Shown here: piece after piece, positions 52,927-61,530 of the stretch
Layout: every line of letters begins with the position of its first letter
Position numbering within the stretch: the stretch's first letter is position 1
Assembly (NCBI GenBank): GCA_029379225.1
Contig: JAQYWR010000001.1
Coordinates: 209,848-273,847 of the forward strand
Reading direction: 5' to 3'
Origin: Nostoc sp. S4
GTDB lineage: Bacteria > Cyanobacteriota > Cyanobacteriia > Cyanobacteriales > Nostocaceae
DNA: 64,000 nt
Program-made: the position numbers and the translations under genes
The notes under the pieces: generated by a model
What the model was told of the DNA's origin: nothing
Database searches by the model: none
What the model saw: only the letters and a program-made list of their open reading frames with translations

Positions 52927-54207
52927 ATGAGTAACCGCATTGCAGTTATTGGTCTTGGTTACGTTGGTCTACCTGTTGCCCTAGCATTTGCTAAAAAATT
53001 TCCCCATACTATTGGATTTGATATCAATTTAGAGAAAGTTATAAGTTTAAAGCAAGGTGTCGATCGCACCAACCAAATCTCTACTGAGGAATTAATAAAT
53101 TCTAGTCTAATTATCACTTCAGAACTGTATGATTTAATAGACACGAACTTTTTTGTAATTGCCGTACCAACACCAGTTGACCGCAATCATAATCCTGACT
53201 TGACTTTGCTAATAAAAGCCTCTGAACTCGTTGGCAAAGTCTTACAACCTGGAGCAATTGTGGTATATGAATCTACAGTTTATCCAGGGGTGACAGAGGA
53301 TATCTGCAAAGCAACTTTGGCCAAAGTATCAGGTTTACAACCAGGTGTTGATTTTAAGTTGGGCTATTCTCCAGAACGGATAAATCCGGGTGACAAAGCT
53401 CATACATTAGAAAAGATTGTCAAAGTAGTAGCTGGGGAAGATGCCGAAACTTTGGAACGAGTTGCAAGTGTGTATACAGCGATTATTGATGTCGGTGTCT
53501 ATCGCACCTCTTCGATTAAAGTAGCTGAGGCTGCCAAAGTGATTGAGAATACTCAGCGAGACTTAAATATTGCTTTAATGAACGAACTTGCGCTGATCTG
53601 CGATCGCCTTGGTATCCGCACCCACGATGTTTTAGCAGCTGCCAATACCAAATGGAACTTTTTACCGTTCACTCCCGGACTTGTTGGCGGTCACTGTATT
53701 GGGGTTGACCCTTACTATTTAACTACTAAAGCAGAAGAATTGGGATATCATCCCGAAGTCATCCTAGCTGGTCGTCGGATTAACGACGGTATGGGTACTT
53801 ACCTTGGTCAGCGTTTTGTCAAACTCTTAGTTGAAGCTAACTTGTCGATTAAACAAGCACGAGTAGGAATTCTTGGTCTCACTTTTAAGGAAAATGTACC
53901 CGACATCCGCAATAGTCGCATACCAGATATTGTCAAAGAGTTGCAGCAATTTGGCATTGAACCACTCTTACACGATCCTCTGGTAGATCCTGATGAAGCG
54001 CATCAAGAATATGGGATTGATTTAGTCGATTGGCATAACCTGTCTAATTTAGATGGAGTAATACTTGCAGTCAGTCATCAAGCTTATTTAGATATGCCTT
54101 GCGAACAACTTCTTAACTGTTTGCGTCCAGGTGGAGTATTGATGGATATTAAATCTATTTTTAGCCAAACTACACTACCATCCCATATTCATTACTGGAG
54201 CTTATAG
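52927..54207 (+). CDS. UDP-N-acetyl-hexosamine 6-dehydrogenase (WbpO/TviB-like nucleotide-sugar dehydrogenase)
   Basis: A 426-residue cytoplasmic NAD-dependent dehydrogenase that oxidises C6 of a nucleotide sugar to the uronic acid. The Rossmann motif is [20 protein letters not shown]; conserved blocks are [45 protein letters not shown] and the active site [19 protein letters not shown] with Cys257. [11 protein letters not shown] and IGVDPYYL favour the UDP-GalNAc/GlcNAc group (TviB/WbpO) over UDP-glucose dehydrogenase. It starts block 2; the epimerase gene follows after 10 bp and probably uses its product. Confidence 0.93.
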   Translation: MSNRIAVIGLGYVGLPVALAFAKKFPHTIGFDINLEKVISLKQGVDRTNQISTEELINSSLIITSELYDLIDTNFFVIAVPTPVDRNHNPDLTLLIKASELVGKVLQPGAIVVYESTVYPGVTEDICKATLAKVSGLQPGVDFKLGYSPERINPGDKAHTLEKIVKVVAGEDAETLERVASVYTAIIDVGVYRTSSIKVAEAAKVIENTQRDLNIALMNELALICDRLGIRTHDVLAAANTKWNFLPFTPGLVGGHCIGVDPYYLTTKAEELGYHPEVILAGRRINDGMGTYLGQRFVKLLVEANLSIKQARVGILGLTFKENVPDIRNSRIPDIVKELQQFGIEPLLHDPLVDPDEAHQEYGIDLVDWHNLSNLDGVILAVSHQAYLDMPCEQLLNCLRPGGVLMDIKSIFSQTTLPSHIHYWSL

Positions 54208-54217
54208 GAGAAAGATT

Positions 54218-55279
54218 ATGGTCAAGGTTTTAGTGACTGGTGCTGCTGGTTTTATCGGTTTTCATCTCAGCCAGTATCTATTGACCAGAGGCGATCGGGT
54301 TGTTGGTTTAGATAACCTCAATGATTACTACGATGTTGTGCTGAAAAAAGACCGTTTAGCTCAATTACAGGAAAGACCTGGTTTTAGTTTTTATCAAATA
54401 GACTTGGCAGACTTGGTAAGTATAGCCCAACTCTTTACTGAACAACGCTTTGATGTGGTCGTCAATTTAGCAGCACAAGCTGGCGTCCGCTACTCCATCA
54501 AGAACCCTCACGCCTATATAAACAGTAACTTGGTCGGCTTTATTAATATCCTCGAAGGTTGTCGTCATTCAGGCGTTCAACATTTGGTATTTGCTTCTTC
54601 TAGTTCTGTTTACGGTGCTAATACTAAAATGCCTTTTTCTGTTCGCGACAATGTAGACCATCCAGTTAGTTTATACGCCGCGACTAAAAAAGCTAACGAG
54701 TTAATGGCTCATAGTTATAGCCATTTATATGGTCTACCAACAACTGGACTCCGCTTTTTTACTGTTTATGGGCCGTGGGGTCGTCCAGATATGGCGCTGT
54801 TTTTATTCACTAAAGCAATTTTGGCTAAACAGCCAATCGATGTGTTTAATTACGGGAAAATGTGCCGAGATTTTACCTATATTGACGACATTGTAGAGGG
54901 TATTGTCCGAGTGATGGATAAAATTCCTCAGCCAAATATTGCTTGGTCAGGAAATACACCCGACCCAGGAACGAGTAAGGCTGCTTATAAAATTTACAAC
55001 ATAGGTAACAATCAACCGGTTCAATTAATGCGCTTTATCGAAGTGCTAGAAGATTGTTTGGGAATGAAAGCAGAAAAAAATTTACTACCTCTCCAACCCG
55101 GTGATGTCCCGGTTACCTATGCGGATGTTGATGATTTAGTTCAGGATGTAGGCTTTAGACCTAGCACGCCTATAGAGGTAGGAATTGAACGTTTTGTAGC
55201 TTGGTATTCTTCTTATTATCAGAAAGCTACTACTCGACCAAGCCGAAATTCTTGGGTAAGGGTGGGGAGTCGGGAATAA
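54218..55279 (+). CDS. UDP-glucuronate / UDP-N-acetylhexosaminuronate 4-epimerase (SDR family)
   Basis: A 353-residue extended SDR. NAD binding is [35 protein letters not shown] and the [20 protein letters not shown] block are typical of glucuronate 4-epimerases (CapI/LpsL). The catalytic segment is [13 protein letters not shown] with Tyr153 and Lys157; [20 protein letters not shown] confirms the family. It likely interconverts the uronic acid made by the preceding dehydrogenase. A GGAG ribosome binding site lies in the 10-bp gap. Its stop overlaps the next start (TAATG), so the three genes are co-translated. Confidence 0.93.
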   Translation: MVKVLVTGAAGFIGFHLSQYLLTRGDRVVGLDNLNDYYDVVLKKDRLAQLQERPGFSFYQIDLADLVSIAQLFTEQRFDVVVNLAAQAGVRYSIKNPHAYINSNLVGFINILEGCRHSGVQHLVFASSSSVYGANTKMPFSVRDNVDHPVSLYAATKKANELMAHSYSHLYGLPTTGLRFFTVYGPWGRPDMALFLFTKAILAKQPIDVFNYGKMCRDFTYIDDIVEGIVRVMDKIPQPNIAWSGNTPDPGTSKAAYKIYNIGNNQPVQLMRFIEVLEDCLGMKAEKNLLPLQPGDVPVTYADVDDLVQDVGFRPSTPIEVGIERFVAWYSSYYQKATTRPSRNSWVRVGSRE

Positions 55280-56433
55280 TGAAAATACTGCATATATGTG
55301 CAATTGGAGGCACTGTTGAGACGCTTTTACGACCTCAAATAGATTATTTTTTGTCTCAGAATCTATCTGTTGAAATAGCTTGTTCTCCAGGTTCAGAAGT
55401 AAAAAAACTCCAAAATCAGGGGTATGTAATTCATCCAATAGAAATCGCTCGCCGGATTTCTCTGCTGAAGAATTTGAGAAGTATTTATCAATTGACGCAA
55501 TTAATTAGGCAAAATCAATATGACCTTGTTCACATACATACTCCGATTGCTGCTGTCTTAGGTCGGATTGCTGCTAAACTGGCTGGTGTTAAACGAATTG
55601 TCTATACTGCTCACGGCTTTCCGTTTCACGATCGCTCCTCACCTAGTCAATATCGTTTTTATTTTACTGTTGAGAAATTTGCTGCTTTGATAACTGATTT
55701 GATTCTTACCCAAAATCATGAAGATATTGCTACAGCTAAAAAATTAAATCTTTGTCCGCCAGAAAAATTGGGTTATTTGGGTAACGGTGTAGACATTAAT
55801 CGCTTCCAACGCGATCGCCTCAATTCCACTCACCAAATTCAATTACGAAAATCTCTAGGTATCCCAGATAATACTAATTTAATTATTGGTACAATTGGAC
55901 GTATAACTCAGAAAAAAGGCAGTGGATATTTAATTGAAGCGGCAGCCAAACTACTTCCTGATTTTCCGAATTTACAAGTTTTAATCATTGGCTCTCAACT
56001 TAGTAGCGATCCAGAACCTTTCTACACAAAATTAATTCAAAAAATTCAATCTTTAGGAATTGAGAAACATGTTATTTTGACAGGAGAACGTGAAGATATC
56101 CCAGAAGTTTTAGGTTTACTAGATATCTTCACGTTGCCGACATTCACTCATGAAGGACTACCCCGTTCTATCCTCGAAGCAATGTCAATGGGTTTACCAG
56201 TTGTGACTACAGATATTCGTGGCTGTCGAGAAGCAGTAATTCATGAAAAAACAGGTTTAATTGTACCACCTGAAAATAGTGAAAAGTTAGCTGAGGCTTT
56301 GGGAATATTATTATCTAATTCACAATTGCGACAAAGTTATGGTCAAGCTAGTCGCGAACGTGTTGAAGTTACTTATGATGAAGAATTAGTTTTTGAACGA
56401 CTTAATAAATACTATCAAGAATTAGGGATTTAA
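55279..56433 (+). CDS. Glycosyltransferase family 4
   Basis: A 384-residue GT4 enzyme starting at 55279 ([20 protein letters not shown]), where TAATG overlaps the previous stop; a longer frame from 55201 is rejected because it runs through the epimerase end. The acceptor domain has DLVHIHTPIAAVLGRIAAKL and VYTAHGFPFHD, the latter typical of the CapM/WcaL-like group. The donor domain has IGTIGRITQKKGSGYLIEAA and the acid motif FTHEGLPRSILEAMSMGLPV. It acts at the cytoplasmic face on the lipid-linked repeat unit. Confidence 0.93.
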   Translation: MKILHICAIGGTVETLLRPQIDYFLSQNLSVEIACSPGSEVKKLQNQGYVIHPIEIARRISLLKNLRSIYQLTQLIRQNQYDLVHIHTPIAAVLGRIAAKLAGVKRIVYTAHGFPFHDRSSPSQYRFYFTVEKFAALITDLILTQNHEDIATAKKLNLCPPEKLGYLGNGVDINRFQRDRLNSTHQIQLRKSLGIPDNTNLIIGTIGRITQKKGSGYLIEAAAKLLPDFPNLQVLIIGSQLSSDPEPFYTKLIQKIQSLGIEKHVILTGEREDIPEVLGLLDIFTLPTFTHEGLPRSILEAMSMGLPVVTTDIRGCREAVIHEKTGLIVPPENSEKLAEALGILLSNSQLRQSYGQASRERVEVTYDEELVFERLNKYYQELGI

Positions 56434-56476
56434 ATCACGCAGAGGCGAAGAGAAGTATTGAGTTAAGGGTGTATTT

Positions 56477-57133
56477 ATGAATAATAGGAATTTTGAAGGA
56501 GTTAATTTCAAAAGGTATAGCAGATTAATTAAATTTATATTGGATCGAGTTGTGGCGGCGATCGCCTTAATTTTTCTTTCTCCTTTATTTGTGGGTGTGG
56601 CGATCGCTATTTATTTTAGAATGGGTAGCCCAGTTATTTTTATCCAACCTCGTCCGGGTAAAAATGCTCGAATTTTTAACTTTTACAAATTCCGCACTAT
56701 GACCAATGAACGGGATACCCAAGGCAATCTGCTTGCTGATGAAAAACGCCTCACAGCCTTCGGTAAATTCCTGCGTCAAACTAGTCTTGATGAATTACCT
56801 CAACTTTGGAATGTCTTGAAAGGAGACATGAGTTTTGTTGGGCCTCGTCCATTATTAGTAAAGTATCTTGAGCGCTACACACCTGAGCAAGCACGTCGTC
56901 ATCAAGTGCAGCCGGGTATTACTGGCTGGGCACAAGTTAACGGTCGCCGCACATTGGATCGATTTTGGCATAAAAAATTTCAGTTGGATGTTTGGTATAT
57001 CGAACGCTGGAGTTTATGGCTTGATTTAAAAATTTTATTTATGACTGTATGGCAAGTAATCCAACGAAAAAGCATCAGCCAGGAAGGTCACGTTACTTCG
57101 GAGGAATTTACAGGTCAACTTCATGAACAATAG
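56477..57133 (+). CDS. Initiating phosphoglycosyl transferase (WcaJ/PglC-type sugar transferase)
   Basis: A 218-residue monotopic membrane enzyme that places the first sugar phosphate on undecaprenyl phosphate and so starts the repeat unit. A single hydrophobic segment (RVVAAIALIFLSPLFVGVAI) is followed by RPGKNARIFNFYKFRTM, the catalytic Asp-Glu pair in TSLDELPQLWNVLKGDMSFV, and GPRPLLVKYLERYTPEQARR, then GITGWAQVNGRRTLDRFW. The short form without N-terminal membrane bundle is the PglC-like core. A 43-bp gap with a cacgcagaggcgaagag repeat separates it from the GT4 gene. All key motifs are intact. Confidence 0.95.
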   Translation: MNNRNFEGVNFKRYSRLIKFILDRVVAAIALIFLSPLFVGVAIAIYFRMGSPVIFIQPRPGKNARIFNFYKFRTMTNERDTQGNLLADEKRLTAFGKFLRQTSLDELPQLWNVLKGDMSFVGPRPLLVKYLERYTPEQARRHQVQPGITGWAQVNGRRTLDRFWHKKFQLDVWYIERWSLWLDLKILFMTVWQVIQRKSISQEGHVTSEEFTGQLHEQ

Positions 57134-57168
57134 CGGTTTTTATCGGCTATAGCAGAGGAAGTGAAAAT

Positions 57169-58089
57169 ATGGGCTTTCAACAGATACGAGATCTATCCGC
57201 AGCGGTGTTAACTTCAATGACAGAAGAAGAATGCGCCGATTGGCACCGCAAACGAGGAACGCATGTGATTCGCCATCGGGGTCGTTACTGGAAGGAGACA
57301 ATTCGAGGTTTCTATCAGCCGTTGCATTGGTTAGCACGTTTGAGTGCCCAAGAAGCAAACTCACCAACGCTACTATCTTGGGGATTTCAAGCAACCTTAT
57401 CTGAAGTTGACGCAACCGCCGCTAACGCCTCAATGCCGATTCATTGGTTGCCCAATTTGGAAAACTATAGTCTTGAGAGTGTGACATCAAATCGCCGAAA
57501 TCATCTCAGAAGGTGTTACAAGCGAGTGAATCTCGTGCAGTTAGATAAACCTGCGCTTTTGCAGCAGCAGGGATATGAAGTCTTTTTGTCGGCATTGAAG
57601 CGAACAGCTTATCGTCAGATACCTTCAAAAAAAGACTATCTCAAAGGACTTGCTGAAGATCCTGCCCTTTGTAAGCGGTTGATTCTTGCAGGTCTCAACG
57701 GCGAACAGCTTCTCGGTTATGTTACAGGATACGCCGTCAACAGTATTGCTTACATCGATGAAGTAATCATCGCCACTGAGGCATTATCTACCTACATTGG
57801 TACGGGATTGCTATTTGAATTTGCCCAAGTCTGTCGCCGGTCTGGGTTAATTCGCGAGCTTGTTAACGGTCTGCACTCTCGTGAAGATGAAAAACTCTGT
57901 GTCTTCAAACAAGGAATGGGTTTCCAGGTAAAGTATATTCCTGCAAAGGTACAGATGAACCCGATTGTTGAGCAATTTATCGAGTGGCGATATCCACATA
58001 AGTATTATCGTCTGGTCGGTCGTCAACTGCGATCGCACCAGAAAAAGCTTTTCACCAGTAATCAAAATACGAAAAGTAAAGGAGTATGA
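57169..58089 (+). CDS. Unrecognised protein, first of a tandem pair, probable GNAT/FemAB-like transferase
   Basis: A 306-residue protein that I do not recognise as a named family. It starts MGFQQIRDLSAAVLTSMTEE and has a Trp/His-rich N-terminal third (ADWHRKRGTHVIRHRGRYW). A basic segment SNRRNHLRRCYKRVNLVQL resembles that preceding the acyl-transfer core in FemAB-like proteins. LILAGLNGEQLLGYVTGYAV and IGTGLLFEFAQVCRRSG look like a GNAT-type core. The C-terminus (FIEWRYPHKYYRLVG) is shared with the next gene. It has no membrane helix. It follows the PGT gene by 35 bp and overlaps its paralogue by ATGA, so it belongs to block 2; a role in decorating the sugar is inference. Confidence 0.7.
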   Translation: MGFQQIRDLSAAVLTSMTEEECADWHRKRGTHVIRHRGRYWKETIRGFYQPLHWLARLSAQEANSPTLLSWGFQATLSEVDATAANASMPIHWLPNLENYSLESVTSNRRNHLRRCYKRVNLVQLDKPALLQQQGYEVFLSALKRTAYRQIPSKKDYLKGLAEDPALCKRLILAGLNGEQLLGYVTGYAVNSIAYIDEVIIATEALSTYIGTGLLFEFAQVCRRSGLIRELVNGLHSREDEKLCVFKQGMGFQVKYIPAKVQMNPIVEQFIEWRYPHKYYRLVGRQLRSHQKKLFTSNQNTKSKGV

Positions 58090-58946
58090 GTTTTCAACAA
58101 ATGCGAGATGTATCCGAAGCAGTGCTGACTTCGATGACGGAACAAGAATTCGCCAGTTGGCGCTGCAAGGAAGGCGCACACGTTATCTTTCACCGTGGGT
58201 GCTATTGGGAAGAACTACGTTTTGGTTTCTATCAGCCAATCCATTTGTTAGCGCGCTTACAGATTCAACAAGTAACTCGTCCGATGCAACTATGCTGGGG
58301 ATTTCAAGCATCATTGTGTGAAAATGACGTGCTAAGTGCTAATGGGTCAATCCCGATTCATTTATTGTCTAACGTTCAAGACTACGATTTGTATAGCATC
58401 AACAAGAACAACAGACAAAACATCCGCAAAAATCGCCATCTGTTTAATATTGTCGAGTTAACTGGTACACAACTGCTACAAGAGCAGGGATATGATGTCT
58501 TTCTCTCAGCGGCTACACGAACGCAATTGAAACCATTGCTTTCTAAAGAGAAATATATGATGAATCTTGTGGATTATGTTGTACCCAAACGTCGCCTGGT
58601 TCTTGCAGGACTTAGCGGTGCAAAGCTTTGTGGTTATATCAGCGGGTACGCTGTCAACGGCACTGCATATGGAGAGGATCTCTACATCACTACTGAGGCA
58701 TCAAAAAACAATATCAATAAAATATTAGTTTTTGAGTTTGTGCAGGTCTGCCGTCGTTCTGCTGGAATCTATGAGTTTGCCATCGGTCAGGACTGGCGAG
58801 AAAAGCCAGGAATAGTCCAATTCAAAGAGACAATGGGCTTTCCAGTCGCATATATCCCTGCCAAAGTGCAGATAAATCCACTCGTCGAGCAATTCATCCG
58901 CTGGAAGTATCCGCATAAATACTATCGTTTGACTGGGCACGATTAA
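58086..58946 (+). CDS. Unrecognised protein, second of the tandem pair, probable GNAT/FemAB-like transferase
   Basis: A 286-residue paralogue of the protein encoded just upstream. Shared runs are FQQMRDVSEAVLTSMTE at the N-terminus, WGFQASL, LAGLSGAKLCGYISGYAVNG, FEFVQVCRRSAGIYEFA, the MGFPVAYIPAKVQINPLVEQ segment and the ending WKYPHKYYRLTG. By eye about half of the residues are identical, so the duplication is not recent. Differences concentrate in the middle (KNNRQNIRKNRHLFNIVEL), where acceptor specificity might lie. Translation is coupled by a 4-bp ATGA overlap. A 128-bp gap follows. Confidence 0.7.
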   Translation: MSFQQMRDVSEAVLTSMTEQEFASWRCKEGAHVIFHRGCYWEELRFGFYQPIHLLARLQIQQVTRPMQLCWGFQASLCENDVLSANGSIPIHLLSNVQDYDLYSINKNNRQNIRKNRHLFNIVELTGTQLLQEQGYDVFLSAATRTQLKPLLSKEKYMMNLVDYVVPKRRLVLAGLSGAKLCGYISGYAVNGTAYGEDLYITTEASKNNINKILVFEFVQVCRRSAGIYEFAIGQDWREKPGIVQFKETMGFPVAYIPAKVQINPLVEQFIRWKYPHKYYRLTGHD

Positions 58947-59074
58947 TATTCACAAAAACACTGCTCATACTAATCTACACATATTAGGATAAGAAAAATT
59001 TCTCAATTATCCAAATTACATGCAAGTTGATATCAGTTACCAGACGTGATTTGAATTAAATATAGGAGAAATCA

Positions 59075-60148
59075 ATGGATTATAAAATAGTTAGTTCCTC
59101 AGATCCATTGTGGTTGAAAATTTTAGAAAAATTAAATCATGATATATACCATTTGCCTGAATATGTAAATTTAGAAGCTAAAAGAATTAATGCTATTCCC
59201 CAAGCAATATTAATATTTGAAAATGAAAAAATATTGTTTTTACCTTATTTATTGCGTTGTGTAAATAATTTATTTGTTACAAAACTAGAAATTCCATTAA
59301 TTTGGGATATTGTATCTCCTTATGGTTACCCTGGAATTTTATTGAGTCAAGCCGCAGTTAATACACCAGAGTTTTTGCAACTAGCAGTAAATCAGTTAAT
59401 AGCTGGGCTGCGCGATCGTCAAGTTTGTTCAGCATTTTTCCGGCTACATCCAATATTAAACCAAGGACTAAATGAAGTTTTACCACTTGGATTATCTCAA
59501 GTCAGTGGAGAAACTGTATCTATAGATTTAAGATTATCAACATCAGAAATATGGCATCAAACTAGACCAGAACATCGCAATCATATTAATAGGTGTAAAC
59601 GTAATGGATTTACTGCAAGAATGGTGAAGTTAGAAAAGTATATAGATAAATTTATAAGTGTATATAATGAAACTATGAACCGCGTAGAAGCGAAAAAAGA
59701 TTTTTATTTTGATAATGATTATTTTCATAAGTTGGCAACCTTAAATAAAAATATTTACCTATGTCTCATAGAATTCGATAATCAAATTGCTTGTGCTGGA
59801 ATATTTAGCGAATGCTGTGAAATAGTTCAGTACCACCTAGGAGGGACAAAAAACGAGTTTTTAAAACAAGCTCCTAGTAAGTTAATGTTTGATTACGTTC
59901 GATTTTGGGCTAAAGAATGCGGAAATAAATTTTTGCATTTGGGTGGTGGTGTTGGCTCAGCTAAAGATAGTCTCTACAATTTCAAAGCAGGTTTTTCTAA
60001 GCAAAGACATCAATTTTTAACACTCCGCCTAATTATAGATGCAGAACAATATCATTCTTTAGTTAAACTACAAGCAAACTATTTAAAAACCGAGCCAAAA
60101 AATTTACTTGAATCAAATTTTTTTCCTGCCTATCGTTCTTTGAATTGA
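59075..60148 (+). CDS. FemAB-like GNAT acyltransferase
   Basis: A 357-residue protein with the FemAB/GNAT_6-like pattern: N-terminal half VSPYGYPGILLSQAAVNTP, core RPEHRNHINRCKRNGFTARM, then IYLCLIEFDNQIACAGIFSE and the C-terminal ECGNKFLHLGGGVGSAKDSL followed by YNFKAGFSKQRHQFLTL. Such proteins in exopolysaccharide loci are thought to transfer acyl or aminoacyl groups to sugars. Together with the genes at 38028, 57169 and 58086 this makes four likely transferases of this fold in the region. A good ribosome binding site, aggagaa, lies six bases upstream. AT-rich. Confidence 0.8.
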   Translation: MDYKIVSSSDPLWLKILEKLNHDIYHLPEYVNLEAKRINAIPQAILIFENEKILFLPYLLRCVNNLFVTKLEIPLIWDIVSPYGYPGILLSQAAVNTPEFLQLAVNQLIAGLRDRQVCSAFFRLHPILNQGLNEVLPLGLSQVSGETVSIDLRLSTSEIWHQTRPEHRNHINRCKRNGFTARMVKLEKYIDKFISVYNETMNRVEAKKDFYFDNDYFHKLATLNKNIYLCLIEFDNQIACAGIFSECCEIVQYHLGGTKNEFLKQAPSKLMFDYVRFWAKECGNKFLHLGGGVGSAKDSLYNFKAGFSKQRHQFLTLRLIIDAEQYHSLVKLQANYLKTEPKNLLESNFFPAYRSLN

Positions 60149-60212
60149 GTAAAAACTAATAATATTCATACAAAAATATAATTTAATTAGCAAACTGATT
60201 CAGTTAATCTAA

Positions 60213-61406
60213 ATGAATAAACCAATTCTGCTTTCAACACCTCACATAGGCGAACGCGAACTAGAATTAGTTAAAGAAGCTTTTGCAAGTAACTGGATTG
60301 CTCCTGTTGGTCCGCACATTAATGCTTTCGAGGAAGAATTTTGTCAAGTAACTAGTGCTAGTTATGCTGTTGCTGTGACTTCGGGTACAGCGGCTCTACA
60401 TTTAGCTTTGCGATTAGTTGGTGTTGAGGCTGGTGATGAAGTTTTTTGTTCTACTTTGACCTTTATTGCTAGTGCTAATCCGATTATTTATTTAGGAGCA
60501 AAACCAGTATTTATTGATAGCGATCGCACTTCCTGGAACATGAATCCCGAACTGTTAGCAGAAGCACTCGAACACCGTGCTAAAAAAGGCAAATTACCTA
60601 AAGCAGTTGTGCTTGTACATTTATACGGTCAAAGTGCAGATATTGACCCTATTTTGCAGACTTGTAATCAGTATAATATTCCCTTAATTGAAGATGCTGC
60701 TGAAGCTTTGGGAGCTACCTACAAAGGACGTTCATTAGGAACTTTTGGACGCATTGGCATTTACTCGTTTAATGGCAATAAAATTATTACTACTTCTGGC
60801 GGTGGAATGTTAGTTTCTGATAATTTAGAATTAGTAGAAAAAGCGCGTTTTTTAGCAACCCAAGCACGCGATCGCGCTATTCACTACCAACATTCAGAAA
60901 TTGGCTATAACTATCGTCTTAGTAATATATTAGCTGGTATCGGGCGTGGTCAATTGAGTGTTTTAAATCAACGAGTAGCAGCTAGGCAACATAATTTTGA
61001 AGTTTATTACCAGGCTTTAAAAAATCTGCCAGGAATAGAATTCATGCCAGAAGCTAATTATGGATACGCTACTCGCTGGTTAACTTGCATAACAGTAGAA
61101 CCTGAAGCTTTTGGTACAAACCGAGAACAACTTCGCCTTGCACTTTTTGAACAACAAATAGAATCCCGTCCTGTGTGGAAACCTTTACACATGCAGCCTA
61201 TTTTTGCTGAGTGTGAATGTTTTGGTGGTGCAGTCGCAGAAGATTTATTTGCACGCGGTCTTTGCTTACCTTCTGGATCTAATCTTACAGACGAAGATTT
61301 AGATATAGTAATTAGTCAAATTCAAGCAGTTCATCGAAAACATCAACAAATAACTAGCGAGTCAGAACTCATAATTGACAAGAATTTATGTATAAGTAGT
61401 AAATAA
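60213..61406 (+). CDS. DegT/DnrJ/EryC1/StrS-family sugar aminotransferase
   Basis: A 397-residue PLP-dependent enzyme that aminates a keto-sugar nucleotide. The family start is LLSTPHIGERELELVKEAFA; other motifs are AVTSGTAALHLALRLVGVEA, FCSTLTFIASANPIIYLGAK, LIEDAAEALGATYKGRSLG and the PLP lysine in YSFNGNKIITTSGGGMLV (Lys190). The substrate could be the 4-keto sugar made by the dehydratase at 34722, giving an amino sugar such as bacillosamine or a related residue; this is inference. The gene is 64 bp after the FemAB-like gene and 124 bp before the BY-kinase gene. Confidence 0.94.
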   Translation: MNKPILLSTPHIGERELELVKEAFASNWIAPVGPHINAFEEEFCQVTSASYAVAVTSGTAALHLALRLVGVEAGDEVFCSTLTFIASANPIIYLGAKPVFIDSDRTSWNMNPELLAEALEHRAKKGKLPKAVVLVHLYGQSADIDPILQTCNQYNIPLIEDAAEALGATYKGRSLGTFGRIGIYSFNGNKIITTSGGGMLVSDNLELVEKARFLATQARDRAIHYQHSEIGYNYRLSNILAGIGRGQLSVLNQRVAARQHNFEVYYQALKNLPGIEFMPEANYGYATRWLTCITVEPEAFGTNREQLRLALFEQQIESRPVWKPLHMQPIFAECECFGGAVAEDLFARGLCLPSGSNLTDEDLDIVISQIQAVHRKHQQITSESELIIDKNLCISSK

Positions 61407-61530
61407 ATTAGGAAAATTCAAACTCTATTGAAAATAAATTTATACTTAATTCTCGTATTGAAAATAACCTATTCTGACTCTTGAATTATAATTTCTAACT
61501 TCTGAATTATCAAGTATTTACGATTTTTTT

